This document shows positions 12,335-23,693 of a stretch of DNA of 64,000 bases, piece after piece; within the stretch, counting starts at the first letter, position 1; each line of letters starts with the position of its first letter. The position numbers were made by a program, and so were the translations under genes. Location of the stretch: positions 45,237,906 to 45,301,905 of the forward strand of contig OZ024718.1 of assembly GCA_964016875.1 (NCBI GenBank), read 5' to 3'. Below the pieces are notes generated by a model. It did no database searches. It saw only the letters and a list, made by a program, of their open reading frames with translations, and was not told where the DNA came from. The DNA is from Fallopia convolvulus. Its lineage: Eukaryota; Streptophyta; Magnoliopsida; Caryophyllales; Polygonaceae.

Positions 12335-13013
12335 CCTCTTCATGAACAAGATATGAACTTTCGACCCTATAAACCATGAATCATGCAAATAGAGAGTTAG
12401 GGTTTAGAAATCATACCGTTGGATCGAGAAATTGAAGAACAAAGATCGGAAATTTGGGGGTTAACGAGCTCGGATCTCGCCGGTAACGAATGCGAAGTGC
12501 TTTGGTTCGTTAACGGGTTAAACTCCGGGGGTAGGGCGGTGATGCAGTTCCGATCGGTGGTGAAGAAAAAACGGTAGGATTTTTGGAAGTTTAAGCTTGG
12601 GATTGAGGATTTGAGAGTAGAATTTTGGGAGGGTTGAAAGGGTTTTATAGGAGAGGGCTAGGGGTAAGGAAGAGGTGAAAGGGGCGGCACATGGGTAAGA
12701 TATAGGATAGATTAGTGTAAAAAAAACTTACCTGCCCGTTTTGCCGATTCAGGTCGCCAAACCGGGTCGTTAACGACCCTGGGTAGGTCGTTAACAAACC
12801 GCCGTAGCCTCTTTGAGTGATTTACGAGCCCAACTCCTGCATCTTGTTAGCTAAAATCTATTCTATCTTTCTACTTCTAAACTACTTACTAAAACTCAAA
12901 AGAAAACTAGGAAAAAGAAGAAAAAGAGAAAAGAAAAACTAAACTATACTAAAAGCGGGTTGCCTCCCATAAGCGCTATTTTTAACGTCGTCAGCCCGAT
13001 GTACTTACCTTGG
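12335..13013 (-). other. Spacer between Athila pol and the extra ORF
   Basis: I see no reading frame. A palindrome pair lies at 12767-12797 (the second member is imperfect), with a further near match at about 12506. In Athila elements this gap separates integrase from the third ORF. It could hold splice or internal promoter signals for the downstream ORF, but none is recognisable by eye. Confidence 0.5.
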
Positions 13014-16000
13014 CTAATCCAGCGTTGTAAGAGCCATGGTGACTCTAATCTCTTCATCCGGGTCGGGTTGCTCATGAAACTTTTTCAGTCGGTGGTCATT
13101 AACTTTGAAGATTGCGCCTTGGGTATCGATCAACTCTACCGCGCCGTGGGGATAGATGTGATGGACCACGAATGGCCTGCTCCATCTTGTCCTTAGCTTC
13201 CTTGGGAATAAACGGAGTCTAGAGTTGAAAAGAAGTACCTTATCGCCAAACTCATAAGTTTTGGGCACCAGTTTCTGATCATGCCACCGCTTGGTGCGCT
13301 CTTTGTAAATTTCAGCATTTTCATATGCCTTAAGCCTCAACTCTTCTCGTGCTTGCAAGTCCATGAATCATTTTGTTCTAGCTACGTTGAGGTCCATGTT
13401 GAGCTCCTTGAGAGCCCGTAATGCTTTATGCTCCATTTCAACCGGTAAATGGCATGTCTTGCAATACACTAGGTTATAGGGAGTGGTGTGTAGAGGCGTC
13501 TTGTATGCTGTCCTATATGCCCATAGAGCATCATCCAATTTAGAAGACCAATCCTTCCTAGAACGGGACACTGTTTTTTCTAATATGCTCTTTATCTGCC
13601 GGTTTGAAACTTCAACTTAGCCACTAGTTTGGGGATGATATGGTGTTGCCACCCGGTGTGATACCCCATACTTAGCCAAAAGTGCTTCAAAGCTACGCTT
13701 AAGGAAATGAGATCCACCGTCACTAATGAGGACTCTTGGAACGCCAAACCTGGGAAAAATGTTAGTCTTAATAAACTTGGCTACGGTTTTAGCGTCGTTG
13801 GTCCTTGTAGAGACGGCCTCCACCCACTTAGAGACATAATCAACCGCTACTAGGATATACTTGTAGGGGCCTGATGCGGGAAAAGGTCCCATGAAGTCTA
13901 TGCCCCATACGTCGAATAACTCGACCTCTAGTATCCCGGTTAGCGGGTTCTCATGTCTCCAGGTGATGTTGCCCGATCGTGGGCATTCATCACATGCTGT
14001 CACATAAGCCTGTACATCTTTAAACATGGTTGACCAGTAGAGACCACTTTGAAGAATCTTCGCCGTGGTTTTGAATCCTTTTGCGTGGCCTCCGGTAGCA
14101 AGTGTGTGACATTGACGGATCACGTTCACTACCTCCTCTACTGGGATACAGCGTCTAAAGAGGTGATCACTTCCTTGCTTAAACAAGTAAGGATCATCCC
14201 AATAGTACTGTTTTACATCGTGGAGGAACTTATTTTTCTTTTGTGGGGTTAGTCCCTCGGGGATTACGCCTCCTACAAGATAGTTAGCAAAATCCGCAAA
14301 CCAAGGGGCTTTTGACCCTCTAACAGCATGAATTGATGTAAAAGAAGTAGAAGCAGCAGGAGAGGAAGGGATTAAATCGAATTGAATGAGTTTTGGTTCA
14401 GAAATCTTACCTGAACGGGTCGTCACTGGCCCTGTGTGGGTCGATAACGACCCTGGAGCTGTAGTATTATCCTCGGTGACGACCTCCCGTGGCATAGTAC
14501 CGAACTGCCTGATTGTTGTGTCAATGGACTTTGGGTCTTTGCCGAGTGATCTATGCATTCCAGCCTCGGTGCTTCGTTAACGACCCTGAAGGGGTCGGTG
14601 ACGAGGGTTTTGTCGAGTTCGACCTCGTTCAGCATGAGGTGTTCCTCTGGTCTGGAATCATTTATTGGCACTTCATTGTTTGATCCGGTGATATGCTTAA
14701 CCGGTAATCTGGATAAGTGGTCTGCCACTAGGTTTTTTGCTCCTTTCTTATCTCTTATTTCATGATCAAATTCCTGCAGTAAGAGCATCCAACGTAGCAA
14801 TCTAGGCTTGGCATCCTTTTTGGCCATTAGGTATCTAACAGTCTCATGGTCAATATAAACAATCACTTTTGATCCAACAAGGTAGGACCGAAATTTTTCA
14901 AAAGCAAATACCACAGCAATGAACTCCTTCTCCGTTGTGGTATACTTACTCTGCACCTCATCCAGCGTCTTACTGGCGTAGTAGATGGCGTGGAGTTTCT
15001 TATCCTTCCGTTGTCCCAAGACTGCGTCGACTGCATAGTCACTAGCGTCGCACATAATCTCAAATGATTGTGTCCAATCTGGGGACTGCATAATAGGGGC
15101 GGCTCTTAACCTGTAAAATGCTTCAAGACATTCTGGAGACAGCTCAAACACTACATCTTTCATTAGTAGGTTAGTCAAAGGTTTAGCTATCTTAGAAAAA
15201 TCCTGAATAAAGCGTCTATAAAAACCAGCATTACCTAGGAAACTCCTGATGTCTTTTACAGAAGAGGGAGGAGGTAATTTTTCAATAAGCTCAATTTTTT
15301 CTTTATCTACTTCTATCCCTCTCTTAGAGACAAGATGTCCTAGCACCCTCTTGAACCATGAAATGGCATTTTTCCCAGTTTAACACAAGATTGGTTTCTT
15401 CACATCTTTTAAGCACATGTGCAAGGTTAGCAAGACAAGCATCAAATGAAGAACCATAAACAGAAAAATCATCGATGAAGACCTCTAAAATCTCCTCTAT
15501 CATATCCGAAAAAATGGCCATCATGCACCTTTGAAAGGTGGCGGGGGCGTTGCAAAGCCCGAATGGCATTCTTTTATAAGCAAAAGTTCCATAGGGACAT
15601 ATAAAGGTAGTCTTCTCCTGATCATCAGGATAAATGGGAATCTTCCAAAAACCGCTATAGCCATCTAAATAACAAAAATAATCATGCTGGGCTAAGCGTT
15701 CTAACACTTGATCAATGAAAGGAAGCGGAAAATGATCTTTTCTATTAGCACTATTAAGCTTCCTATAATCGATGCACATCCTCCAACTGGTAGTGGTCCT
15801 AGTTGGAATAAGCTCTCCCTTTTCATTTTCTATGATAGTCATTCCCCCCTTTTTTGGGACTACATGGACCGGACTCACCCATTGGTTGTCCGATATAGGA
15901 AATATGATCCCAGCATCAAGTAATTTAATGATTTCTTTTTTGACCACATCCTTCATGTTAGGATTTAACCTACGTTGATGCTCTATAGTGGGTTTATGAT

Positions 16001-17165
16001 TATCCTCCATGTATATCCTATGCATGCAAAGAGAAGGGGATATGCCAGTTATATCGTCTAGGGAGTAGCCTATGGCTTTTCTATGCACCCTAAGCACATT
16101 CAACAGTTTCTCTACTTCCTCATCTTTTAATTTAGCATTGATGATGACAGGAAAAGTAGAATTAGGACCAAGGAATTCATACCTGAGGGAGTCCGGAAGA
16201 GGTTTAAGTGTTGTAGAAGGTTCAGCTGGGATTAGAATCGGTTCTTCTGGCTCCGTCTTCAACACTTCTTCCTGGTATTCAAATGCTAAAATTTCATTGT
16301 CTTCGGCCAGGGTCGTTAACGATGCTGATGGAGTCGTTAACGAGCTTGCTTCTTCTGCCAGGAGAATCGGTATTGAGGCTGGGGGACTCGTTACCAAAAC
16401 TGCAGGGGTTATTTTTGCCCATCTTTGACTTGAAAATTCATCATTTGACACCAATCTTCTAACAGGGTCCCCACATTCGATAATCTCATTGTGGGTGTAG
16501 AGCATCTTAACTTCGGCTCTATCGGTCTCCTTCATTGACTGTTTGAACCGAAATTCCATCACCTCATCCCCAATTTCGAAAGTTAGGAGTCCCCTCCTAA
16601 CATCAATTATGGCTCCAGTTGTGGCGAGGGACGGTCTCCCCAAGATAATAGGAACTATCGGGTCTTCGGGCATCGCCATAACTATGAAATCATTTGGGAC
16701 AAAAAAATTGGCCACTTGAACCGGAAAGTCTTCTACAACCCCTGTTGGTTTGATACAAGAGCCATCCGCCATGTATAACCGCATGTTAATTGGCTCCAAT
16801 GGTCCCATGTTGGCTTTTGACCAGATTGAAAGGGGAAGTAAACTAGCACTGGCTCCCAGATCACATAGAGCCTTGAATTTGTGGTCGCCTATGCCAATTG
16901 TTATGGCAAATCTCCCTAGGTCTCCTAGCTTTTCTGGTAGAGCAATAGATCGGACCTCGTCTTGCAGCTCTGTAATGGATCTTTTCCTGCTAAGAATATC
17001 TTTCAAAAATTTTGTGTAAGCCGGCATTTCGCTTAGGACCTCAGCGAATGGGATGGAAATATTAATGCCCTGGAGAATCTTTACGAAGCACTTGAACTTA
17101 CTCTCAGTAGAGTCCTTTGATTTCTTAATAGGAAAAGGAAGAGATTTCACCATTCTCGGAACCAA
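13014..17165 (-). pseudogene. pol: Athila pol: protease, reverse transcriptase, RNase H, integrase (broken)
   Basis: Domains run right to left. An aspartic protease is near 16850 (CDLGASASLLPLS). RT spans about 16000-15350 with FCYLDGYSGF, MPFGLCNAPATF and the catalytic FIDDFSVYG. RNase H is at 15340-14700 with IYYASKTL and a DHLSRLP end. The integrase zinc finger is near 14150 (HTLATGGHAKG ... CDEC) and its core near 13900-13600 has WGIDFMGPF, ISDGGSHF and YHPQTSG. The integrase tail follows to 13014. Breaks are frameshifts near 15335 and 14500, a TAA after PQTSG, just before the catalytic Glu, and a stop near 13368. The products would cleave the polyprotein, copy RNA to DNA and integrate it. 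This copy cannot make them. Palindrome pairs occur at 14574, 16313 and 17247. Confidence 0.9.
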
Positions 17166-18545
17166 GTCAGGCTCGAGAGGTGATACTACCGGGTTGACAC
17201 TAGGTCGTTAGGTGCCCTCGACAGGTCATTACCGACCCTGATGGGGTCGTTAACTAGCCTGGGATTGAGAGAGGGGCTCGGATCAGAAAACTTACCTAAA
17301 CTAGGGTCGTTGACGACCTTGGGAGCCTTGTCACCATGGTGTGCCGGTTCGGTACTCACTCTCGCTGGCTCATTACCGAGTTGAACCGTGGTGTCCTCTT
17401 CAGTCTTGTCCTTAGCTTGGACACGCTCCGGTAGTGTCCTTCCGCTCCTAAGGTGTACCGCTGCTATTTGTCCCTTAGGGTTCTCCTCGGGATGGCCCGG
17501 AAGTTTCCCCTGTGGTCTTGGAATCTGTGCAGCAAGGTTCCCTAGTTGAGAGTCAACATTTTTCTTCCATACATCGAACTCTCCCCATCGTTTGTTTTGA
17601 TTGTTAAGGTTGGCTTGAACTTCGTTAACCTTGTTATTCACTCCGTTAATGCCTTCCTGTAACCCTTGTACCCATGATGGTGGCTCCTGTTAGCCTGGAG
17701 GTCGATATGGTACAAGTCTTCTATCCGGTGGAGGCACTGCATAGTTAGCATTCGGATTTTGATTGCCCCACGTTGGATAATTGTTCGACCTGTCAAAATT
17801 ACTAGGCTGGTTTCTGTTTGGGTCTCTCATATAATTCACTTCAGCATATGTCTCAAAGGCTCTTACCTGCTCTATGTTAGTGCAAGCAAAAGTAGTATGG
17901 GCAGAAGAGCCACATTATTGACAAGATTGAGAGGATTTCAGAAAACTTACCTGCTTCTTCAGGCGGTTGACCTCGTCTTGCAGAAATTGATTTTTGACAT
18001 CTGGGTCAACTTCTTCCTTGTTAGGCATGTAGAGACGCCTCTGGGGCTAGGAAGATTGCTGGGTTATATACATGGCATCATAGTTAAACAGCTTGTCCAA
18101 CAATTCCCATGCAACTGTGGGTTCCATCTCTATAAAACCGCATGTTGTATGCATGTTGATGCGGTTCTTCGTCTCTGCATTAATACCCTGGAAAAAGATT
18201 TCTTGGAGCACATATAAAGGTTGTCCATGAGTGGTGCACTGTCTAAGCATCTCCTTAAATCTTTCCCATGTTTCAACAAAAGTCTATTTAGGCAGCTGGT
18301 GATAGGAGGTGATGCGTTTTCTTAACTCCGTCGTCTTGGCAGGAGGGAAGAATTTTGTAAGAAATTGATCATATAAATTCTTCCAAGTCCTGATAGACTT
18401 AGAAGGTAAGCTCTCCAACCAGCTCAGGGCCTTTCTAGTAAGAGACCATCTGAAAACTCTATATATTATTAAACACTCAAGTCCAGATCGAACACCGCAA
18501 GCCATCTCTAGTCTAAAGATTTGTCCAGTAAAATGAACACGACAC
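17166..18545 (-). pseudogene. gag: Athila gag remnant, 5' end missing
   Basis: The minus strand encodes KALSWLESLPSKSIRTW, LTKFFPPAKTTELRK, QPLYVLQEIFFQGINAE and the C-terminal RPQGKLPGHPEENPKG. This matches the plus-strand gag at 63003-64000 almost block for block. Gag proteins form the particle that packages element RNA. The match weakens beyond about 18440 and stops near 18545. Several stops and frame changes occur around 17640-18280. The C-terminal part is rich in VVND/VNDP-like repeats that derive from the palindrome pairs. Confidence 0.8.
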
Positions 18546-18788
18546 TCACCTGAACATTAATACCTTAAACAACCTCCAACCTCCCGACACCAAGGGTGGT
18601 GCCCGAATGGCGACCCGGCGATCGGAAGCGGTTTCGGCAACAAAATAACAGAGGAGATCGGTGATCGGAAGAACTTGCAGCGCGTCGAAGTCTCGATAGA
18701 AAAGGCAATAACTACCTTTAACGTGTTTGGCTTCTAGGTTTTTAATAAAGAGGCTAGGTTTAAATAGATGGGGTTTATGGAGTACCAT
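18546..18788 (-). other. Unrecognised open frame of 80 codons beside the Athila break
   Basis: A locally GC-richer stretch directly beyond the truncated gag has an open minus-strand frame from 18788. At 18546-18560 the minus strand reads TTCAGGTGAGTGT, a good splice-donor-like sequence at the Athila junction. It could be a fragment of a host exon captured at a deletion breakpoint, or chance. I do not recognise the protein. Confidence 0.25.
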
Positions 18789-19306
18789 GTACGGGTTATA
18801 ATAGAGATGAATATAATAATTTTTAGTATTTGTAAAATTATTGTGCTATTATAATAGATATAGATACAATAAGTTATAATACTCATAAAGTAATTGTCGA
18901 AAATCAAACTGTATAGAAAAAAAGATAAAATATGTATATATATAACAATGTAATCTAAAGTAACTGTCAAAATCAAAGTGTTTATAAAATACTTAATCAA
19001 ATTTGAGTAGTGCTTCTAAATTTCTAATTATTATATACCCATTATAAAAAAATATTTAATCAGTATGTGTTTGATAATATCTATTTATTTTGTAAATATA
19101 TTACCTAAAATTAGCAAAATAAATTCAAGATATGCATTTAGTGCAATCTCATATTCTCATGTCAATATTCTCTCAAATTTTAAATTGTGGAAAAAAATTA
19201 CATAAATATTTTGTTTTAGATAACTTCAAAATAACAATTTGTATGGGATGGTTAGAATAATAATTTTTTGATACAATTTATTAAAAAAATAGTGTATGTT
19301 AGATAA
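18789..19306. other. AT-rich intergenic sequence, nothing recognised
   Basis: Short runs of TATA and ATT with no reading frame of note. It ends at the target-site duplication of the TIR element. Confidence 0.6.
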
Positions 19307-19314
19307 ATTTAAAA

Positions 19315-20549
19315 GGGTCTTTTACCGGAAACCACCCGTCCAATAGGCCATATTTACCTTTACCACCATTCTAATGCCTATTTACTGCAAACCACCCATA
19401 ATATATATTCCATTACCTTTTTACCACCTAATCTCCAAATTCCGACCAAATCACCATCAAGTTGTTTAAAGACCATTTTGCCCCTATTTTTTTCATTATT
19501 CTATTCAGATTAAAAGGCCATCACCCCTTATTGCGTCCAAAGAACGCCTCTTATCAAGTTGCTCGACGCCGAGTCTCCATCGCCGCCATCCATTCGGTGC
19601 TCAAGCACGCCTCCTGACCGACTAACACATCTCCAACACCACTTCCAACATCAGAATCCTAGCCTACTCATACAAATAATCTTATGAGTGACCACATCCC
19701 CATGAAAATCCTAGCCATATACAAAGAATTAGGGCTTGAGCCCTACTTCTGAAATACTCTCAATCTCTTGATCCAATCATCAATTTGAGGTTAGATTTAG
19801 ATTCTTCACCACCAAATTTGGTAAAGCCCCTTATTTCCTGTTTCAATCATGTACCGAATCGAGTTCTGTCATTAAAGGCCTAGATCTCTTTGTTGCATAG
19901 CACAACCCCAACCCAATGCCGATTGTCGTTGTTCTTGACCCAAACACGTGACACCGTCACCACCATCGGCGGGTATGGATGGTCACCGGTGTTGGTGGAG
20001 GATTGACGACGGATGCGCGCTGATGGAAAGATCGAAACGACTTAGATGTCAACCGGAGGAGAAGATAGGAGAAGTATTAGTGGGGATAGGCGGGGTGAAA
20101 AGTGATGGCCCGTCGGTGATGAGCGACGATGGTCGGTGATGGACGAAAGTCGATAGTGGTCTATCGTGGTGGATAGATCTACTATGTCCACCATGGCACC
20201 ATTGTGAATCTTCGTGTTTAATTTTGTATAGGACGGAAGTCGATAGTGGTCTGTAGTCATCTCTCCCAATTTCAATTTCAATTTCAGTTTCCCCAATTTC
20301 AATCTCCCGATTTCAATCTCTGTCCAAAAACAAATTTTTTGGATTTACCCAAATTATACTTAAATAATGGGATGATCATGGGGGGTGTAAAAATAGACTA
20401 AAATATTATTAAATTTTGGGGGCAATTAGGTCATTTTACAATTTAACGGAATTTTGGACGGAAACTCTGACTTAGGTGGTAAAAGATAACAGAAGGCATT
20501 AGACGGGTGGTTTGCGGTAAATAGGCATTGGAAGGGTGGTAAAGGGCCC
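19315..20549. mobile_element. 1.2-kb TIR DNA transposon with 8-bp target-site duplication
   Basis: The left end GGGTCTTTTACC and right end GGTAAAGGGCCC are inverted repeats with two mismatches. They extend into repeated ACCACCC...AATGCCTATTTAC blocks on both sides (about 70 bp each). Perfect 8-bp duplications ATTTAAAA flank it at 19307-19314 and 20550-20557. An 8-bp duplication fits the hAT superfamily, although the GGG start is not the usual CA start, so the family is uncertain. The interior has no transposase frame but holds GC-rich stretches (19560-19640, 19940-20200) unlike the flanks. They may be captured sequence. Confidence 0.75.
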
Positions 20550-20844
20550 ATTTAAAAAATGATTTGTGTTAGATAAATTAGAATACTAAGACATTTTTAA
20601 TCAAGTGTTCATTAAAAAAAAGGTTTTCAGATAGATTTAAAATAACTATTTATATAAAATTATGGGAATAGTAAAATATTTTTGAATCAAATTTTCATTA
20701 AAAAATAAGTTGTAGTGGTTAGTGGTGGAAGTGGAAAAGTGAGTAGGTTTTTTTTGGCAAATTTTATGAAGAAAAATAATTTAAACATTTTTACAAGGTG
20801 ACAAGTGGCACAAATTTTTCTACATACTTGGCTTCTACTTTATA

Positions 20845-21345
20845 ACTAGTTGAATCCCCGTGATACTCACGGGATAATTTACTAAAGATTATATAATATT
20901 ATGATATTAATATAAAATTTAAAATGCTTGTATATAATATCGTAATAAAATTATGTAATTTATAAAAAAAATTAAGATTGTACCCCATATTTTATCAACA
21001 TATAGATAAAAAATTATACATTTGAAGCCTAAGTTTTGTTAAAAGATAAAAAAAAATATTATGCATAAAATTAATATAAGAAACATTAGATCAAGTTATT
21101 ATCAACATATAGATAAAAAATTATATACTTGGATCCCAAATCATGTTACAAGATAAAAAAATATCAACATATAGATCAAGCTATTAACTTATTATATTAT
21201 AAAAAAAATTAGATATATAGAAAGAATGATACAAGTAATTATAATATTTATTATTAAAAAATATGACATTATTTTATTAAAAAATGCCACGTGGCACAAT
21301 TTTTACAACCGACATGGTTTTTGCTTTATAATGTACTATAGTAGA
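20845..21345 (-). mobile_element. Non-autonomous Helitron, 501 bp
   Basis: On the minus strand the element starts TCTACTATAGTACATTATAAAG (the first 20 bases are typical of a plant Helitron 5' end). It ends with a hairpin CCCGTGA-TAC-TCACGGG (20857-20873, seven perfect pairs), seven spacer bases and CTAGT. The flanking bases are A before TC and T after CTAGT, as expected for Helitron insertion between A and T. No Rep/helicase is present, so it would depend on another element. The interior is AT-rich and non-coding. Confidence 0.85.
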
Positions 21346-21663
21346 TTGTACTAGGTAGATAAAGAGGCGATGGAATCTTGATTAAATAATTAAACATAAC
21401 TAGATAAGATCTAATTAGTTTCAGAGAGAGAAAAAATAATTAATTATCATAAAGATAAACTAATAATTAGATAGGCGTTTGAACGCATTATTAAAACGGT
21501 TTATAATTAATAAATATTTATTCCCGTAAGGTTTCTTGCGGGTCAAGACATCTCAATTACTTGGTAAACAAGAAACTCATTTTTCCGACCTAAATGAAAC
21601 CTAGATATTACATACTACCCCCTTAAAAAGTTTCGTCCTGAAACTTTTATAACGAAGGAAAAG
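21346..21663 (-). repeat. Ty3/Gypsy 3' LTR start, polypurine tract and 3' UTR remnant
   Basis: On the minus strand a GAGGACGAAAC-like block (CAGGACGAAACTT) is followed by TTTAAGGGGGTAG and then TGTAATATCTAGG. This is the order found at the 3' end of many plant chromoviruses: coding end, purine tract, LTR start. The LTR begins at 21612 and runs left for at least 250 bp before the Helitron. No coding sequence of this element is left. Confidence 0.55.
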
Positions 21664-21938
21664 ATATTTCGAGGTTTCACATATATGATGGAGCTTCTAA
21701 TATGCGAGGTGAGCTCAATGGCTTGAAGACTCTTGTATTGAATGAAAATCCATATGCTAGGTATATCCATTGTTTGCTCATCAACTTGATTTAGTTGTTG
21801 TGAAGGTTGCAAAAACGAATAACTTTGTGAGTGATTTCTTTGGGTATTTGTCCATGATTACGAATGTGGTTGGAGCTTCTTGCAAAAAGGAAAGACCAAT
21901 TCCGACAAAAACAACATGAAGAAATGGCGGAGAGGTTG
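21664..21938 (+). pseudogene. DUF4371 / ZMYM1-like protein, middle piece
   Basis: The plus strand encodes YDGASNMRGELNGLK, then YARYIHC and, after a one-base frame change, a KVAKTN-type continuation. It ends in a frame that reads directly across the following insertion into LLNGEISMGKGL at 26575. YDGASNMRG and the HC...V block are conserved in the DUF4371/hAT-related family. It lies between pieces at 3476 and 26575 in the same orientation. Two frame changes and stops show decay. Confidence 0.75.
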
Positions 21939-22803
21939 TGATAGGCGTGAAATGGTCGTGCAAATCACGGCTATACAAAAGACTCCTAACAATCCTAAAG
22001 ACTGTAGTCTTAGGGAAGTAAGGGTCGAATCCGCAGGAAGGTTGGTTTATCTTTCTATCAAGATTCAATTCAAAAGCAGCATGAAGAATAGGAATATAAT
22101 CAGGATACAAATCTAGCATAAAACAACCAGCTTTTATACTAGAATGCAATTTAACTCTCTCTTCTGCAATAGACTAACACAACCAGATACTAGTACAATG
22201 CAGTTTGCTACTATGAAATAGAGAAACTCAACCAGTAATTTCTCTAGATCTAGCAATTGAGATTCAATAACAACAACCCTAGAAATTGCTGAAATCAATC
22301 ACATAAACCATTCAAACAAGAGAGAAAAAATAATTCCATGCATTAAATAAAGAGTAAAAATCTCACAACTGAAAGTCACACAAAGCTTCAAACTGTCTGA
22401 CTAAGCAAAAGGGCTTAGTTCTCCATGAAAGGCTAAAACTCAAAGTTTGAAAGAAAAATATGATAATGATAGAATGAGAGATGCAACTCTCAAAACCTAA
22501 TATATCAAACTAGGTCTAAAAAGTCTATCCAAAAATACAGAAACTCGAACTAAAGCTGACATAGAAGAACCAGTCATAACATGACACGTGGCGCATAACA
22601 GATTCTCTCTTTGTCAGAGGTGGCGGGTGACGCCAGTACCAGAGCGCCAATCTTCTTCGTCTTTAGTCCAGCTCTAAAATCCCAAATTAATGCATCTTCG
22701 GGTCTTCCTCTTCCTAGTTATAGATAGCATATAAAACACCTAAAAACCACCACAAACATACACTAAAACTCCTCCCAAATACACAACATAATTGTGTATA
22801 TCA
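21939..22803 (-). repeat. 3' LTR, internally deleted
   Basis: It has the same ends as the 5' LTR (TGATATACACAATT on the minus strand at 22803, CGCCTATCA at 21939). It is 865 bp instead of 1,151. About 265 bp is missing between the two CTAT sequences that lie at 25541 and 25806 in the 5' LTR. That is a microhomology deletion. A smaller deletion of about 20 bp affects the GGCGGCGG stretch near 22620. Confidence 0.85.
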
Positions 22804-23693
22804 AACTCCCCCACACTTTAATCTCACTCGTCCCTGAGTGACTCAGAATACTATCACTCATAAAAACTATATCCCCCGGATCATCAAAGTGCAAGGAAGC
22901 TTACAAAGAGGAATAAAAGCATTCTCATGCAAGTACTACTACCCAACCTAAACAAAAAGATATAGGAAATAAGCTCGAACTACCAGCCCTACTCAATCAT
23001 CAACATAAATGACCAAATCATCATCAACATCAATCAACATTATGCTCAACTCAAACCACCAAATAGCCCTAATACCTATCAAAACATCAATCATCAAACC
23101 ACCAAAAACTAACCACTAACAAGTCCCTCAAAAATACCAACAAAGAGAGTGTGAAAGTCTCCATAAATCTACACCTTATCCCTCCAAATGAAAACCTACC
23201 AAAAACACTCCTGTACTCCACTTCTTATGTCTCCTGCGTCAGTAAAAAGATAGTCCTAAAACACTCTCTTTTTCACTCATTTTGCTTAGGCGCCTTTTCA
23301 GGTTTTCACCTAACATTCTCTTTTCATTTTTCAATAATTGGACTCACCAACTCACACCACTCTGAATCTATTTTTGCCAAGGCCTAGTGCCTGCCAGATG
23401 GCTTGCTTATTACCTAGACCACCCTTTCGGGTTTTCAATCTATCCTAGGATTTTATTTGCCTTTTTTCAATTTTTATGGCTCTTTTTTTTATTTATAGCA
23501 TATCAATAGTAATATAATTCCAACTCCCCCACACTTAGAACACACATTGTCCTCAATGTAGTAAAGACAAAATAAAATAAAGGGGAAGTAGAGAATAATA
23601 CCACTACTGATCAGAAGGTGGTGGTGGATACTGTGGATAGTCAGGATATGAGTTGTAGGTGGGCCACACGCCCTGGAAAAACTGAGCCTGCTG
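22804..23693 (-). other. 3' UTR of the non-autonomous element
   Basis: It begins beside the LTR with the purine tract and otherwise has no convincing frame. A C/T-rich plus strand with many CATCAA/ATCAACAT runs is the only compositional feature. Confidence 0.55.

Larger units (their letters stand above)
5147..18545 (-). mobile_element. Decayed Athila-type Ty3/Gypsy retrotransposon lacking its 5' LTR
   Basis: Read right to left, the order is gag remnant, protease-RT-RNase H-integrase, an extra ORF downstream of pol (present twice), a 3' untranslated region, a polypurine tract and the 3' LTR. An ORF after integrase, an aspartic protease with DLGAS instead of DTG/DSG, and RT motif FIDDFSVYG are hallmarks of the Athila lineage. 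The sister copy at 61419 has the matching primer site. The 5' LTR and the start of gag are missing beyond about 18545. Frameshifts and stops break every gene. Confidence 0.85.

Noticed and set aside
21613..21663. Treating the TTTCGTCCTGAAAC region as part of the DUF4371 gene
   Set aside because: The block matches the usual 3' end of chromovirus elements on the minus strand (GGACGAAAC, purine tract, LTR start) rather than the protein.
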